Program-made: the position numbers and the translations under genes
In this document: one piece after another, positions 8,096 to 15,858 of the stretch
Layout of the letters: each line of letters opens with the position of its first letter
Numbering within the stretch: the stretch's first letter is position 1
Assembly: GCA_905208975.1 (NCBI GenBank)
Contig: CAJLRE010000019.1
Location: forward strand, 1 to 28,653
From: an uncultured Collinsella sp.
GTDB taxonomy: Bacteria; Actinomycetota; Coriobacteriia; Coriobacteriales; Coriobacteriaceae
DNA: 28,653 nt
Direction of reading: 5' to 3'
Notes under the pieces: model-generated
The model's database searches: none
Told to the model about the DNA's origin: nothing
Seen by the model: only the letters and a program-made list of their open reading frames with translations

Positions 8096-8115
8096 GAGTT
8101 CCTTTCGAGTTCCTT
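8096..8115 (-). repeat. Tandem AAGGAACTC in the rpsT leader
   Basis: The nine-base word AAGGAACTC occurs twice on the minus strand, at 8115-8107 and 8104-8096. The second copy supplies the ribosome binding site for rpsT. The duplicated site could offer alternative ribosome or S20 binding; this is inference. Confidence 0.5.
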
Positions 8116-8165
8116 GCAAAAAATGTATGACACCTCTGAGACACGGTGAGGTCATGCAAGCGCCT

Positions 8166-8174
8166 ACTATAGCA
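8166..8174 (-). promoter_or_regulatory. Extended -10 promoter of rpsT
   Basis: The minus strand reads TGC-TATAGT (TATAGT at 8171-8166), an extended -10 box 75 bp before the rpsT start. The identical nonamer precedes rpmB. No clear -35 at the ideal spacing. Confidence 0.5.
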
Positions 8175-8223
8175 CGCTCCCCCTCAAAGGGATAGAACGA
8201 ATTTGTCAAATAGGCAGGTATCA

Positions 8224-9186
8224 TCACGATTTTCTCAAGATGTTCGTAATCCAGAGCAAAAGCGCGGTCTGAGAATCGGCCGAACCCTTGAGCGCGAGCT
8301 CCACATCGACGGCACCCTCGAGCGCAGCGACGAGCTCTGCCATCGAAAAGCGGCGAGCCCAGGTCAGGTGATTCTTGACCTGCCAGGACTGGAGCTTGAG
8401 CGTTGCGGCCAGCTCGCGACCCTGCCCACGCGCGTCGAGCGCCTTGGCGACGATAAGCTCGCGAATGCGACCGCACAGCAATGTGTAAGTCCACACGTAG
8501 CTCTTGGAGGGCAGGAGCTTAAAGAGCTCGAGCGAACGCCGCATATCGCGAGCCGAGACGGCGTTGAGGAAGTCCCAGGGTTGGACCTCGGCCGTACGTA
8601 CAATCCAGCGCTCAACATCGGCAAGTTCAATCTGGGGCGACTCGACCATCTGGGCAAGCTTAGCCAAGTCGTTATCGAGCATGCGCGTGTTTTCGCCCGA
8701 ACGCGAGACGAGCTCCTCGGCGGCCGCCGTCGAAATCGACTTGCCGTGCTGCGTCGCCATCTGCTGCACACGGCGCGGCAGTTCCCAGCGCTTGGTACCC
8801 GAGCAATCGACGATAGCCTTCTTGTCGATCTTGGCGATTGCCTTATACAGGCGCGTATTCTTGGCAAGTGAGTCGGCGATGATGAGGCAGACCGTTGTTG
8901 GGCTGGGACTCGCCAGATACCCAACGAGCGGCTCCGAGACCGCCTTGGCGAGCTTTGAGCAGCCATCGAGGATTACCAGACGAAACTCGCTGCCCATCGG
9001 AAAGGTGTTAAGCGATCCGATAATGGACTCGATATCGGGGTCCTTGGTCATGTCTCGCTCGTCGAGGTTGAACTCGACCATACCCGATTTTTCCAGACGC
9101 GCTTTCATACGCGAGACGGCGTGGTCGCGCTTAACTCCGTCGGTACCGACGATCAGATATGCCGGCAGCAAACCGGTTTCGGACAT
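8224..9186 (-). CDS. holA: DNA polymerase III subunit delta
   Basis: Clamp-loader subunit that opens the beta sliding clamp. The protein is 320 aa, close to the usual 330-340. The start is the ATG at 9186 with GGAGG eight bases upstream. Opening PAYLIVGTDGVKRDHAVSRM matches the HolA N-terminal region; mid-protein KRWELPRRVQQMA and the segment RSGENTRMLDNDLAKLA are typical of the family; no intact Walker ATP motif is seen, as expected for delta. It is 78 bp downstream of comEC and upstream of rpsT, the same neighbourhood as Bacillus yqeN. Confidence 0.92.
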   Translation of the reverse strand: MSETGLLPAYLIVGTDGVKRDHAVSRMKARLEKSGMVEFNLDERDMTKDPDIESIIGSLNTFPMGSEFRLVILDGCSKLAKAVSEPLVGYLASPSPTTVCLIIADSLAKNTRLYKAIAKIDKKAIVDCSGTKRWELPRRVQQMATQHGKSISTAAAEELVSRSGENTRMLDNDLAKLAQMVESPQIELADVERWIVRTAEVQPWDFLNAVSARDMRRSLELFKLLPSKSYVWTYTLLCGRIRELIVAKALDARGQGRELAATLKLQSWQVKNHLTWARRFSMAELVAALEGAVDVELALKGSADSQTALLLWITNILRKS

Positions 9187-9264
9187 TGCGCTCCCCTCCC
9201 GCAGGCCTTCGTATTCGTTCCGTGCCATTTTAGCCCAGGGGCCCACCACACGCCAACGACGTCG

Positions 9265-11568
9265 TCACGGTCGCTGGCATCGCATCGCAAAGCCATTCGC
9301 AGTCGGTGTGACGGTAATGTCGCCGTGTTCGATGGTACACGCGAACACACCACCCGCTTCCTTAACGGCATCGATGCAGGCATCGGACGGATGGCCGTAT
9401 CGATTCCCCTCACCGGCGCTTGCGAGGGAAAGCTCGGGCTTCAGGACGTCCAGCAACTTGCCATCGACTGAAACCTTGGAGCCGTGATGCCCGAGTTTAA
9501 GGACATCGATATCCCCCACCTCCTGCACGAATTCCCGCTCTTGGTCGAGCTCGGCATCACCGGTGAGAAGTATTCGCAGGCCCTTGCCCTCCTGAACATA
9601 AGAGAGCAGCAGGACAAGCGAGTCCTCATTTCCCTCGCCATCCACGAACTCGAATGGCCACATCACGCGAGCGCAAAATGAGCCGATGTCGACCGTATCC
9701 CCACGGCGCACCTGCCGATACTCCACGCCAGGTCGGTTCAATACCTCGGCAGGAGCATCCTCCAGCGCATCCGCCGCCACGGCAATCGTTCCGACCGAAA
9801 ACTGTTCGAGCACGGCAGGCAAACCACCCCAGTGGTCCTCATCCCAATGCGTCACAAAAACGGCATCGATATGGTGCACGTTATTGCGAACCAACGCCGC
9901 AACCACACGCTCGTCGAGCCCGCAGTCGACAAGTGCAACTGCGCCGCCTTGGCGGATAAGAATCGCATCGGCCTGGCCCACATCGAGCACCGTCACCGAA
10001 GGCGGAGCGAATCGATCCCAATAGACGTACGGAATCGCAGCCAAGAGCATCAGGCATGCAAGCCCCACCGCCATAGGACGTGCACGGGGACGCGGCCACC
10101 AGACCAGCAGAACCGCCAGAAAACACGGCACTAGGTAAATCCACATGCTATCGGGCGGCACGCTCACGTATGCACCTGGCACGGCGGCAAACAGCTGCTC
10201 GAAGAACAGCGCGCAACGGGCGGCAATCATGGGCACAACGAGCGCCCAAGTCCGCAACGGTCCCACGAGCGAAAAGGGAGCCAGCACGATCGACACAGCG
10301 AGCAGTACGCTCACCACCGGACCGATGACCGCATTTGCCAGCGGAGCAATGAGCGAGAACGTACCGAAGGCAGGAATGGTAATGGGAAGTGTCGCCAGTT
10401 GCGAGCACAGCGTGACGGAAAGCATGCTGGCAACGCCCGATGGCACACCCAGCTCACCCAAAGCGTAGGTCGCATAGGGGCAAAAGCACAGAATGGCTAA
10501 GACGCTGGCGCATGAAAGCTGAAAGCCCATCTCGAACAGCACCGTCGGCCGCAGTAGCACAAAGATGAACATGGTTACGAAGAGTGCCGAAAGGCCGTGC
10601 CGACGACGCCCCGCGCCGTTTACGACAAGCGTCACGAACACCATGCAGCACGCGCGCACGGCCGAGGGAGACGCGCCCGTAAAGGCAGCGTAGCCCACAA
10701 GCGTTATCGCCAATATCGCCCGCTGAAGACCACGTGAGCACCGAGTCTTTTGCAATACACCCTCGATTACAAACCCCACGATAGCCAAATGGCTGCCCGA
10801 GACGGCGATAAGATGCGCCGTTCCCGTCACCGAAAACCAGTCGCCCGCCGGCTGGGCGCGCAGCTCGGCCGAACGACCGCAGACGACACCGGCTATGAGC
10901 GCACGCGCCGGGTCGGTCGCAGGCGCGATGGACGCAAGCAGCCCATTTCGCAGCCGAAGCAGCGGCCTCGGAGAACCCTCATCGACCGACACAATCCGAA
11001 CGGCTTTAACCTTGCGTACCTCGCCTCGAAGCACGCGCGATCGTCCATACGCATCGTTCTCAAAACGTGACACGCGACCGATAACACGCACGTGCGCCCC
11101 GACCTTGAACTCACGGTCACACGATAGGCGAACCGTTGCCAAGTTCTTACCGTCCGAGCGTGCCTCGCAGGTATAGGAATACACGTCGTCATTTATGGAT
11201 GGGTCACCCTGCACGACAAACTCGAGACTGCTTGCCGCTCGACCGTCGAGCGTCTTCGAGGCGTTGAGCGCACCCACGGCCCACCACGCCGAAACGGCCG
11301 CACCCGCTATGAGACCGACGGACGCGGCATACAGCCACCGCTTCAAAGGGGCAAGCCGCGCACAAGATTGAGCCAGCACAACGAATACCGCCGCCGCAAA
11401 GGGAATGGCCCATAGCGGCCCGACCGCCGGCGCCCGCTCCCTCAGCAGCGCATCAGCGGCCACGTTGAGCACCAAAGCGCAGCTCATGCACATGCCGGCA
11501 CACAGGGCCTTCGTCCACGGAATCAGGGGCCGCGGAGGCATCACGTGCTCGCGCTCGGTCGCACTCAT
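9265..11568 (-). CDS. comEC: ComEC/Rec2 DNA-uptake channel with metallo-hydrolase domain
   Basis: Inner-membrane channel for single-stranded DNA entry in natural transformation. The protein is 767 aa. Order of parts: N-terminal membrane helices; a soluble OB-like region (about 105-180); the polytopic Competence domain with VTGTAHLIAVSGSHLAIVG; then a C-terminal metallo-beta-lactamase-like domain starting at VTVLDVGQADAILI, with metal motif THWDEDHWGG, GDAELDQE and KLGHHGSK. The nuclease-type metal ligands are intact, so all domains expected of a full ComEC are present. The ATG at 11568 overlaps the comEA stop as ATGA, giving translational coupling. Confidence 0.94.
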   Translation of the reverse strand: MSATEREHVMPPRPLIPWTKALCAGMCMSCALVLNVAADALLRERAPAVGPLWAIPFAAAVFVVLAQSCARLAPLKRWLYAASVGLIAGAAVSAWWAVGALNASKTLDGRAASSLEFVVQGDPSINDDVYSYTCEARSDGKNLATVRLSCDREFKVGAHVRVIGRVSRFENDAYGRSRVLRGEVRKVKAVRIVSVDEGSPRPLLRLRNGLLASIAPATDPARALIAGVVCGRSAELRAQPAGDWFSVTGTAHLIAVSGSHLAIVGFVIEGVLQKTRCSRGLQRAILAITLVGYAAFTGASPSAVRACCMVFVTLVVNGAGRRRHGLSALFVTMFIFVLLRPTVLFEMGFQLSCASVLAILCFCPYATYALGELGVPSGVASMLSVTLCSQLATLPITIPAFGTFSLIAPLANAVIGPVVSVLLAVSIVLAPFSLVGPLRTWALVVPMIAARCALFFEQLFAAVPGAYVSVPPDSMWIYLVPCFLAVLLVWWPRPRARPMAVGLACLMLLAAIPYVYWDRFAPPSVTVLDVGQADAILIRQGGAVALVDCGLDERVVAALVRNNVHHIDAVFVTHWDEDHWGGLPAVLEQFSVGTIAVAADALEDAPAEVLNRPGVEYRQVRRGDTVDIGSFCARVMWPFEFVDGEGNEDSLVLLLSYVQEGKGLRILLTGDAELDQEREFVQEVGDIDVLKLGHHGSKVSVDGKLLDVLKPELSLASAGEGNRYGHPSDACIDAVKEAGGVFACTIEHGDITVTPTANGFAMRCQRP

Positions 11569-12278
11569 ACGCAGATGCAATCTTTGATTTTGGCAAGCTT
11601 TTTCTCGCCGATTCCCGAAACACGCATCAAATCGTCAACCGAGGCGAAAGCACCGTTCTTTGTCCGCTCATCGATAATCGACTGTGCCATTGAGGGACCG
11701 ATGCCCGAGAGCGTCTGTAGCTCTGCCGCGCTTGCCGTATTGATGTTTACTAGGCCTGTTGCGCCACTAACGCCCGACGATGCGGAAGTCCCACCATCAA
11801 CACCGGCTTCCGCAATGGACACCTGCTGCTCCCCTACCGTTGGAACGTGAATTTTTTGTCCATCAGTGACCTTGGATGCACGATTAAGCCCCGTAACGTC
11901 TGCTTCGGGCGCCAGCCCGCCGGCGGCATCAATCGCCTGAGCCACCCGCGCCCCGTCTTTGAGGCGATATACACCGGGTGACACCACGGCGCCATCGACA
12001 TCGACATAGACCTCTGCCGCGACAGACGCCTTAGGCGAAGAGCCTTCAGATGTCTTTCCACTCGAAGCATCGCCGAATCCCGGCTCCACTAACGTGCCCG
12101 AACCATCAGTGCGCTCAAACGACACACCGCCGGCACCGCCGCCAAAGTTCGCCATTGCCAGTCCACTCGCCATCGCAATGACGACCAGTATCGCCATCAC
12201 CACTGCCTTATGACCGAGCAATTTGCCCGCCCAGCGGTCCATCTTTTTGACTCGTTCGTGTTGTTCGCGCTGCGCCAT
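11565..12278 (-). CDS. comEA: ComEA competence protein, membrane-anchored DNA receptor
   Basis: Extracytoplasmic double-stranded DNA-binding protein of the competence machinery. The protein is 237 aa from the ATG at 12278, with GGGAGG seven bases upstream. A single N-terminal membrane anchor (AVVMAILVVIAMASGLAM) follows a short basic cytoplasmic stretch. Then comes a Ser/Gly-rich linker, an SLBB domain (VYVDVDGAVVSPGVYRL to the KIHVP segment), another flexible linker, and a C-terminal helix-hairpin-helix pair: VNINTASAAELQTLSGIGPS and FASVDDLMRVSGIGEKKL. It lies upstream of and overlaps comEC by four bases. The rest of the uptake apparatus (type IV pilus genes, comF, dprA) is not in the window. 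Confidence 0.94.
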   Translation of the reverse strand: MAQREQHERVKKMDRWAGKLLGHKAVVMAILVVIAMASGLAMANFGGGAGGVSFERTDGSGTLVEPGFGDASSGKTSEGSSPKASVAAEVYVDVDGAVVSPGVYRLKDGARVAQAIDAAGGLAPEADVTGLNRASKVTDGQKIHVPTVGEQQVSIAEAGVDGGTSASSGVSGATGLVNINTASAAELQTLSGIGPSMAQSIIDERTKNGAFASVDDLMRVSGIGEKKLAKIKDCICV

Positions 12279-12335
12279 AGCAAAACCTCCCAACATCATC
12301 GTGTCAGGAAAGGAGTTCCGCAACAGCCACGCCCC

Positions 12336-12370
12336 AAAACCGGTTTTCGCGGTCAAACCAAAAGCTGACC
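12336..12370. promoter_or_regulatory. Palindromes upstream of comEA
   Basis: The gap between thiI and comEA holds a perfect 12-bp palindrome AAAACCGGTTTT (12336-12347) and, four bases on, GGTCA-N10-TGACC (12351-12370). Both lie 58-92 bp upstream of the comEA ATG, where an operator would be expected. No regulator is assigned. Confidence 0.35.
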
Positions 12371-12447
12371 AAAACCTTACGAAATAATGTCCATTTATTC
12401 AGGCACACGTCAGCAAATGAACACTTAGCCGCAAAATGCCCAGATAG

Positions 12448-12481
12448 CAAAAGACCGACGATGCAGGCGCATCGTCGGTCT
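12448..12481 (-). terminator. Rho-independent terminator after thiI
   Basis: Perfect 13-bp GC-rich stem (12469-12481 with 12452-12464) with four-base loop, then TTTT on the minus strand. It ends the mihF-gmk-rpoZ-thiI unit. The T run is short. Confidence 0.75.
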
Positions 12482-12491
12482 ATGCACAAAT

Positions 12492-13736
12492 TTACTCGTG
12501 ATCTTGGTAAATCTCACGCGGAGCAAGCTCAGAATGTTTGCGTTTTAAGGTCTTAGGGGCCTTGTACGTGTTGCTCTCGAAGTCGATGTACTCGGTCTGC
12601 TTGAGCAGACGCTCAATCATCTCCTCGTGATCAAACAGTTCCCAGGCCTCATGCACGGCATCGAGTTTAGCGTGCGTCTCGGGACGGCGCGGCATAAACA
12701 GCGTGCAGCAGTCGGGAGCGGCCTCAGTCGAGATATCGAAGGTACCGATCTCCTCGGCGCGCGCGATGATCTCCTGCTTGTCCGAACCGATGAGAGGACG
12801 GAACACGGGGATCTTCACGGCTTCGTTGACGGCCATGATGTTCTCAAGCGTTTGGGAGGCAACCTGCCCAAGCGATTCGCCCGTAACGATGGCCCTGGCA
12901 CCCTCGATGTGTGCAATGCGCTCAGCAACCGAATACATAATGCGGCGATACATGATCACGCGCAGGTTGCTGGGACAGGTGACCGAAATCTCACGTTGGC
13001 AGTCGCCAAACGGCACCACGTACAGGCGGCCGATCTGGACACCCGGCTCAAGCGCACGGATGATGTCCTGCACCAGGTATTCACTCGTGTCGGGCGTCTG
13101 CGGACGACCGGAGAAATGCACCGGCACGCACACCGCGCCGCGACGCGCGAGCATCCAGGTCGCCACCGGAGAATCGATACCCGACGACAGAAGCGTCACG
13201 ACCTTGCCGGCAGAACCCACCGGAAGGCCGCCAACGCCGCGCTCGGAGCGCGCATACACGTAGACACTACCCTGAACCACCAGAACGTGCACCATCGCGT
13301 CGGGGTCGTGCATCTGGACCTTTTTATCGGGAAACGCCTCACACAGCACCTCGCCAACCTGTCGATTGATATCGATCGAGGTGAGCTCATAGTCAGTATT
13401 GGAGCGCTTGGCGTGCACCTTAAACGAATCGAAGGAACCAAACTCGCGCAGCGCCTTCACAGCGGCGGCGCAGTACTCCTGCGGGTCGCGGTTGGTGTGA
13501 TACGCCAAAGACACACGGGCAACGCCGGGGACGGTGCGGATGACACGCGCCGCCTCGTCGGCCTGATGCTCGTTAAAGGTCACGAGGATATAACCGGAAA
13601 TTCGAGACACGGCGTTCACGGAAAAGGCGGCCAAGGCCGCCTTGATGTTATCCATGAGGATATGCTCAAAATGTGCGCGGTTCTTACCCTTCAGTCCAAC
13701 CTCGTGATAGTGGACCAGGCAGACGCGAGCCGCCAT
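12492..13736 (-). CDS. thiI: tRNA 4-thiouridine synthetase ThiI (short form)
   Basis: ATP-dependent sulfurtransferase making s4U8 in tRNA and, in many species, supplying sulfur for thiamine thiazole. The protein is 414 aa. N-terminal ferredoxin-like and THUMP domains (about 1-165, opening VHYHEVGLKGKNR) are followed by the PP-loop adenylation domain. The C-terminal rhodanese domain of the E. coli form is absent, as in Bacillus and most Gram-positives. The PP-loop reads SSGIDSP (184-190) where the family normally has SGGIDSP, a Gly-to-Ser change in the pyrophosphate loop. The ATG at 13736 directly abuts the rpoZ stop with no separate ribosome site, implying coupled translation. Confidence 0.93.
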   Translation of the reverse strand: MAARVCLVHYHEVGLKGKNRAHFEHILMDNIKAALAAFSVNAVSRISGYILVTFNEHQADEAARVIRTVPGVARVSLAYHTNRDPQEYCAAAVKALREFGSFDSFKVHAKRSNTDYELTSIDINRQVGEVLCEAFPDKKVQMHDPDAMVHVLVVQGSVYVYARSERGVGGLPVGSAGKVVTLLSSGIDSPVATWMLARRGAVCVPVHFSGRPQTPDTSEYLVQDIIRALEPGVQIGRLYVVPFGDCQREISVTCPSNLRVIMYRRIMYSVAERIAHIEGARAIVTGESLGQVASQTLENIMAVNEAVKIPVFRPLIGSDKQEIIARAEEIGTFDISTEAAPDCCTLFMPRRPETHAKLDAVHEAWELFDHEEMIERLLKQTEYIDFESNTYKAPKTLKRKHSELAPREIYQDHE

Positions 13737-14018
13737 TTAGGCTTCAGCAACCTTGTGGCCGAGCGCCTTCTCGTAACGGGCCTCATCGTAGGAGATGTCG
13801 CCGTCGACAATCTCGTCCATAGCCATCGAGATGGTATCGGCACCGGAAAGTCCGATGGTGATGTCATCGACATCCTGGACGGCAAGCACGCGGTTGTGCT
13901 GGCCACGCAGCATGCTATTGATGTCGCAGGCGCGCTTGGAGGCAAGCGAAGCGAGCAGGAAGCGGTTGTGATCGGTCTTCTCCAGAAGATCGTCAATGCA
14001 AGGCTTTACAACGGACAC
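13737..14018 (-). CDS. rpoZ: RNA polymerase omega subunit
   Basis: Omega subunit, which assists RNA polymerase assembly by clamping beta prime. The protein is 93 aa. It begins with a GTG at 14018, five bases after the gmk stop, with GAGG and AAAGGA just upstream. The conserved core is visible as IDDLLEKTDHNRFLLASLAS followed by KRACDINSML, the omega helix region. The order gmk-rpoZ is widely conserved. The C-terminus (KALGHKVAEA) is short and variable, as usual. Confidence 0.94.
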   Translation of the reverse strand: MSVVKPCIDDLLEKTDHNRFLLASLASKRACDINSMLRGQHNRVLAVQDVDDITIGLSGADTISMAMDEIVDGDISYDEARYEKALGHKVAEA

Positions 14019-14023
14019 GGACC

Positions 14024-14593
14024 TCAGATCCTTTCATGCATATCGAGAACGCGAACGAGCTCATCGGTCGCGCGGTCGAGATCGTCATTCACCACGACAT
14101 CGTCGTAGCGGTCGGCAAGGGCAAGCTCATCGGCGGCGTTTGCCATACGCAGCTCAATCGTCTCGGGCGTCTCGGTACCGCGACCGACTAGACGCTCGCG
14201 GAGTACCTCAAGCGAAGGCGGCTTGATAAAGATCAGCACGGCCTCGGGGAAACGCTCCTTCACCTGCAGGGCGCCCTGGACATCGATCTCCAAAATCAGA
14301 GATGCGCCAGAGGCGAGCTTGGATGTGACCTCGCTCACCAACGTGCCGTAGCAGTTACCGTGGACCTCGGCCCACTCAACAAACTCACCGTTTGCCACGC
14401 GGCGGTCGAACTCCTCGCGCGTCAGAAAAAAGTAGTTGACGCCGTCGACCTCACCTTTGCGTGGTGCTCGCGTGGTAGCCGAAACCGTCAGGCCCAGGTT
14501 CGAGCGGCGCTCGCGCACACGAGTGACGAGCGTACCCTTGCCTGCGCCTGACGGTCCAGAAATCACAAAGAGCTTGGAATCCTGAGCGCTCAC
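14024..14593 (-). CDS. gmk: Guanylate kinase
   Basis: Phosphorylates GMP to GDP with ATP. The protein is 189 aa, of family length. The P-loop GPSGAGKG is at 13-20. TVSATTRAPRKGEVDGVNY is the GMP-binding signature, EWAEVHGNCYGT and LILEIDVQGALQVK follow, and the lid with RGTETPE is present. The start is the GTG at 14593, directly abutting the mihF stop, without its own clear Shine-Dalgarno, so translation probably depends on mihF. Confidence 0.96.
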   Translation of the reverse strand: MSAQDSKLFVISGPSGAGKGTLVTRVRERRSNLGLTVSATTRAPRKGEVDGVNYFFLTREEFDRRVANGEFVEWAEVHGNCYGTLVSEVTSKLASGASLILEIDVQGALQVKERFPEAVLIFIKPPSLEVLRERLVGRGTETPETIELRMANAADELALADRYDDVVVNDDLDRATDELVRVLDMHERI

Positions 14594-14902
14594 TTATTTG
14601 GTCAGCTGCTCGAGGAGCTGCTCGCGCTGACGGACGCCGAGGCCCTGGACGCGACGGGTAGCGGAGATACCGAGCTCCTCCATGATCTTGGCGGCCTTGG
14701 CCTTGCCATAACCAGGGAGAGACTCGATGAGGGTGGAAACCTTCATGCGGGAAGCGATGGGGTCATCGGAGTTGAGCACAGACTCGAGGGACTTCTCGCC
14801 CTTCTTGATCTGCTCGCGAAGCTCAGCGCGGGCGTGACGTGCGGCAGCAGCCTTCTCAAGAGCCTGCTTGCGCTGCTCATCGGTAAGCTGAGGGAGTGCC
14901 AT
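14594..14902 (-). CDS. mihF: Integration host factor, actinobacterial type (mIHF)
   Basis: Nucleoid-associated DNA-bending protein unrelated in fold to the IHF/HU pair. The protein is 102 aa from the ATG at 14902, with GGAGG five bases upstream. It begins ALPQLTDEQRKQALEKAA, has a charged helical N-terminal half, and ends with an H2TH-like region: VSTLIESLPGYGKAKAAKIM, then a basic ATRRVQGLGVRQREQLL. Actinobacterial mIHF characteristically precedes gmk-rpoZ, as here. First gene of mihF-gmk-rpoZ-thiI. Its presence is one of the best taxonomic markers in the window. Confidence 0.94.
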   Translation of the reverse strand: MALPQLTDEQRKQALEKAAAARHARAELREQIKKGEKSLESVLNSDDPIASRMKVSTLIESLPGYGKAKAAKIMEELGISATRRVQGLGVRQREQLLEQLTK

Positions 14903-14946
14903 TCGTACCTCCAAATAGTTGGGTTATATCTGATTCAATAATTGGA

Positions 14947-14955
14947 ATTTTAGCA
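14947..14955 (-). promoter_or_regulatory. Extended -10 promoter of the mihF operon
   Basis: The minus strand reads TGC-TAAAAT (TAAAAT at 14952-14947), 45 bp upstream of the mihF ATG, with the same TGC extension as the rpsT, rpmB and adhE candidates. The -35 region is weak. Confidence 0.5.
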
Positions 14956-15038
14956 CGTAGAACGTACAAAATGCCCAATAGCGGCTCCATAGGTTAGACG
15001 ATACCCGCAAAAAGTGCAATATACTGCGCCCAAAGTTA

Positions 15039-15096
15039 AGCCCCTGACCTGCGATTCCACACAAAGGATGGGAAAGTTTACGCAGGCACAGGGGCT
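15039..15096. other. Long conserved-looking stem-loop between pyrF and mihF
   Basis: AGCCCCTG (15039-15046) pairs with CAGGGGCT (15089-15096) and CCTGCG (15048-15053) with CGCAGG (15081-15086). The 27-base loop can form a further TTCCA/TGGGAA helix. On the plus strand it is followed by ATTTTGT and preceded by TATACT (15020-15025), a good -10. On the minus strand the following sequence is a poor U tract. It may be an imperfect pyr operon terminator or a small structured RNA on the plus strand. The rest of the gap 14903-15141 holds only the mihF promoter. Confidence 0.5.
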
Positions 15097-15141
15097 ATTT
15101 TGTGCTAATGAGACCCAAAAGTGGTGACTTAGGGGAATCTT

Positions 15142-15858
15142 TTACGCGACGTTTTCGACCAGCTCGGCGACGATGGCGTCAAAGGCAGCAACCGGATCGT
15201 CGGCACCGGTGATGGGACGTCCCACAACAATGTGGCTTGCACCACGCTCGATAGCCTGGGAAGGCGTCGCCACGCGAGACTGGTCACCAAGAGCGGCACC
15301 CACCGGACGCACGCCCGGGGTCACGATCAGCGCGTCGGGACCGAGCAGCTCACGCATGTCATGAGCCTCCATCGGCGAGCACACGATGCCGTCGATGCCG
15401 TTGGTCTGGGCAAGCTTTGCCAGACGGGCGGCTTCCTCGGCAACGGGCGACTCGACGCCGATCTCGGCCAGCGCATCCTGGTTCATACTCGTGAGCACGG
15501 TAATGGCGACGAGCTTGGCGCGGTCCTCGCGCGCCTCCTCGGCACCCTCACGGCACGCGGCGAGCATGGCGCCCGAACCCAAACCGTGGACCGAGAGCAG
15601 GTCGGCACCGGCAAGCGAGGCCGAACGGGCGGCACCGCGCACCTGATGCGGAATGTCATGGAACTTGAGGTCGAGGAAGACCTTAAAGCCCAGGTCCTTG
15701 AACGTCTTGACGATCTCGGGGCCCTCAGCGTAATAGAGCGTCATGCCGACCTTAAGCCAAGCGGCATGACCAGAAAGCTCGTGGGCGAGCTCGAGCGCAC
15801 GCTCACGGTCGCAGTCGAGGGCGACGATAACGCGGTCGCGGGCATCGGTCTCTAGCAT
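15142..15858 (-). CDS. pyrF: Orotidine 5'-phosphate decarboxylase
   Basis: Last step of UMP synthesis, decarboxylating OMP. The protein is 238 aa. The catalytic motif DLKFHDIP (63-70: D63, K65, D68) and the phosphate-binding VTPGVRP and HIVVGRPIT segments are present. The ATG at 15858 overlaps the pyrD stop by seven bases, so it is coupled to pyrD. It ends the pyr operon. The open frame runs further upstream through pyrD but those residues do not resemble PyrF. Confidence 0.95.
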   Translation of the reverse strand: MLETDARDRVIVALDCDRERALELAHELSGHAAWLKVGMTLYYAEGPEIVKTFKDLGFKVFLDLKFHDIPHQVRGAARSASLAGADLLSVHGLGSGAMLAACREGAEEAREDRAKLVAITVLTSMNQDALAEIGVESPVAEEAARLAKLAQTNGIDGIVCSPMEAHDMRELLGPDALIVTPGVRPVGAALGDQSRVATPSQAIERGASHIVVGRPITGADDPVAAFDAIVAELVENVA

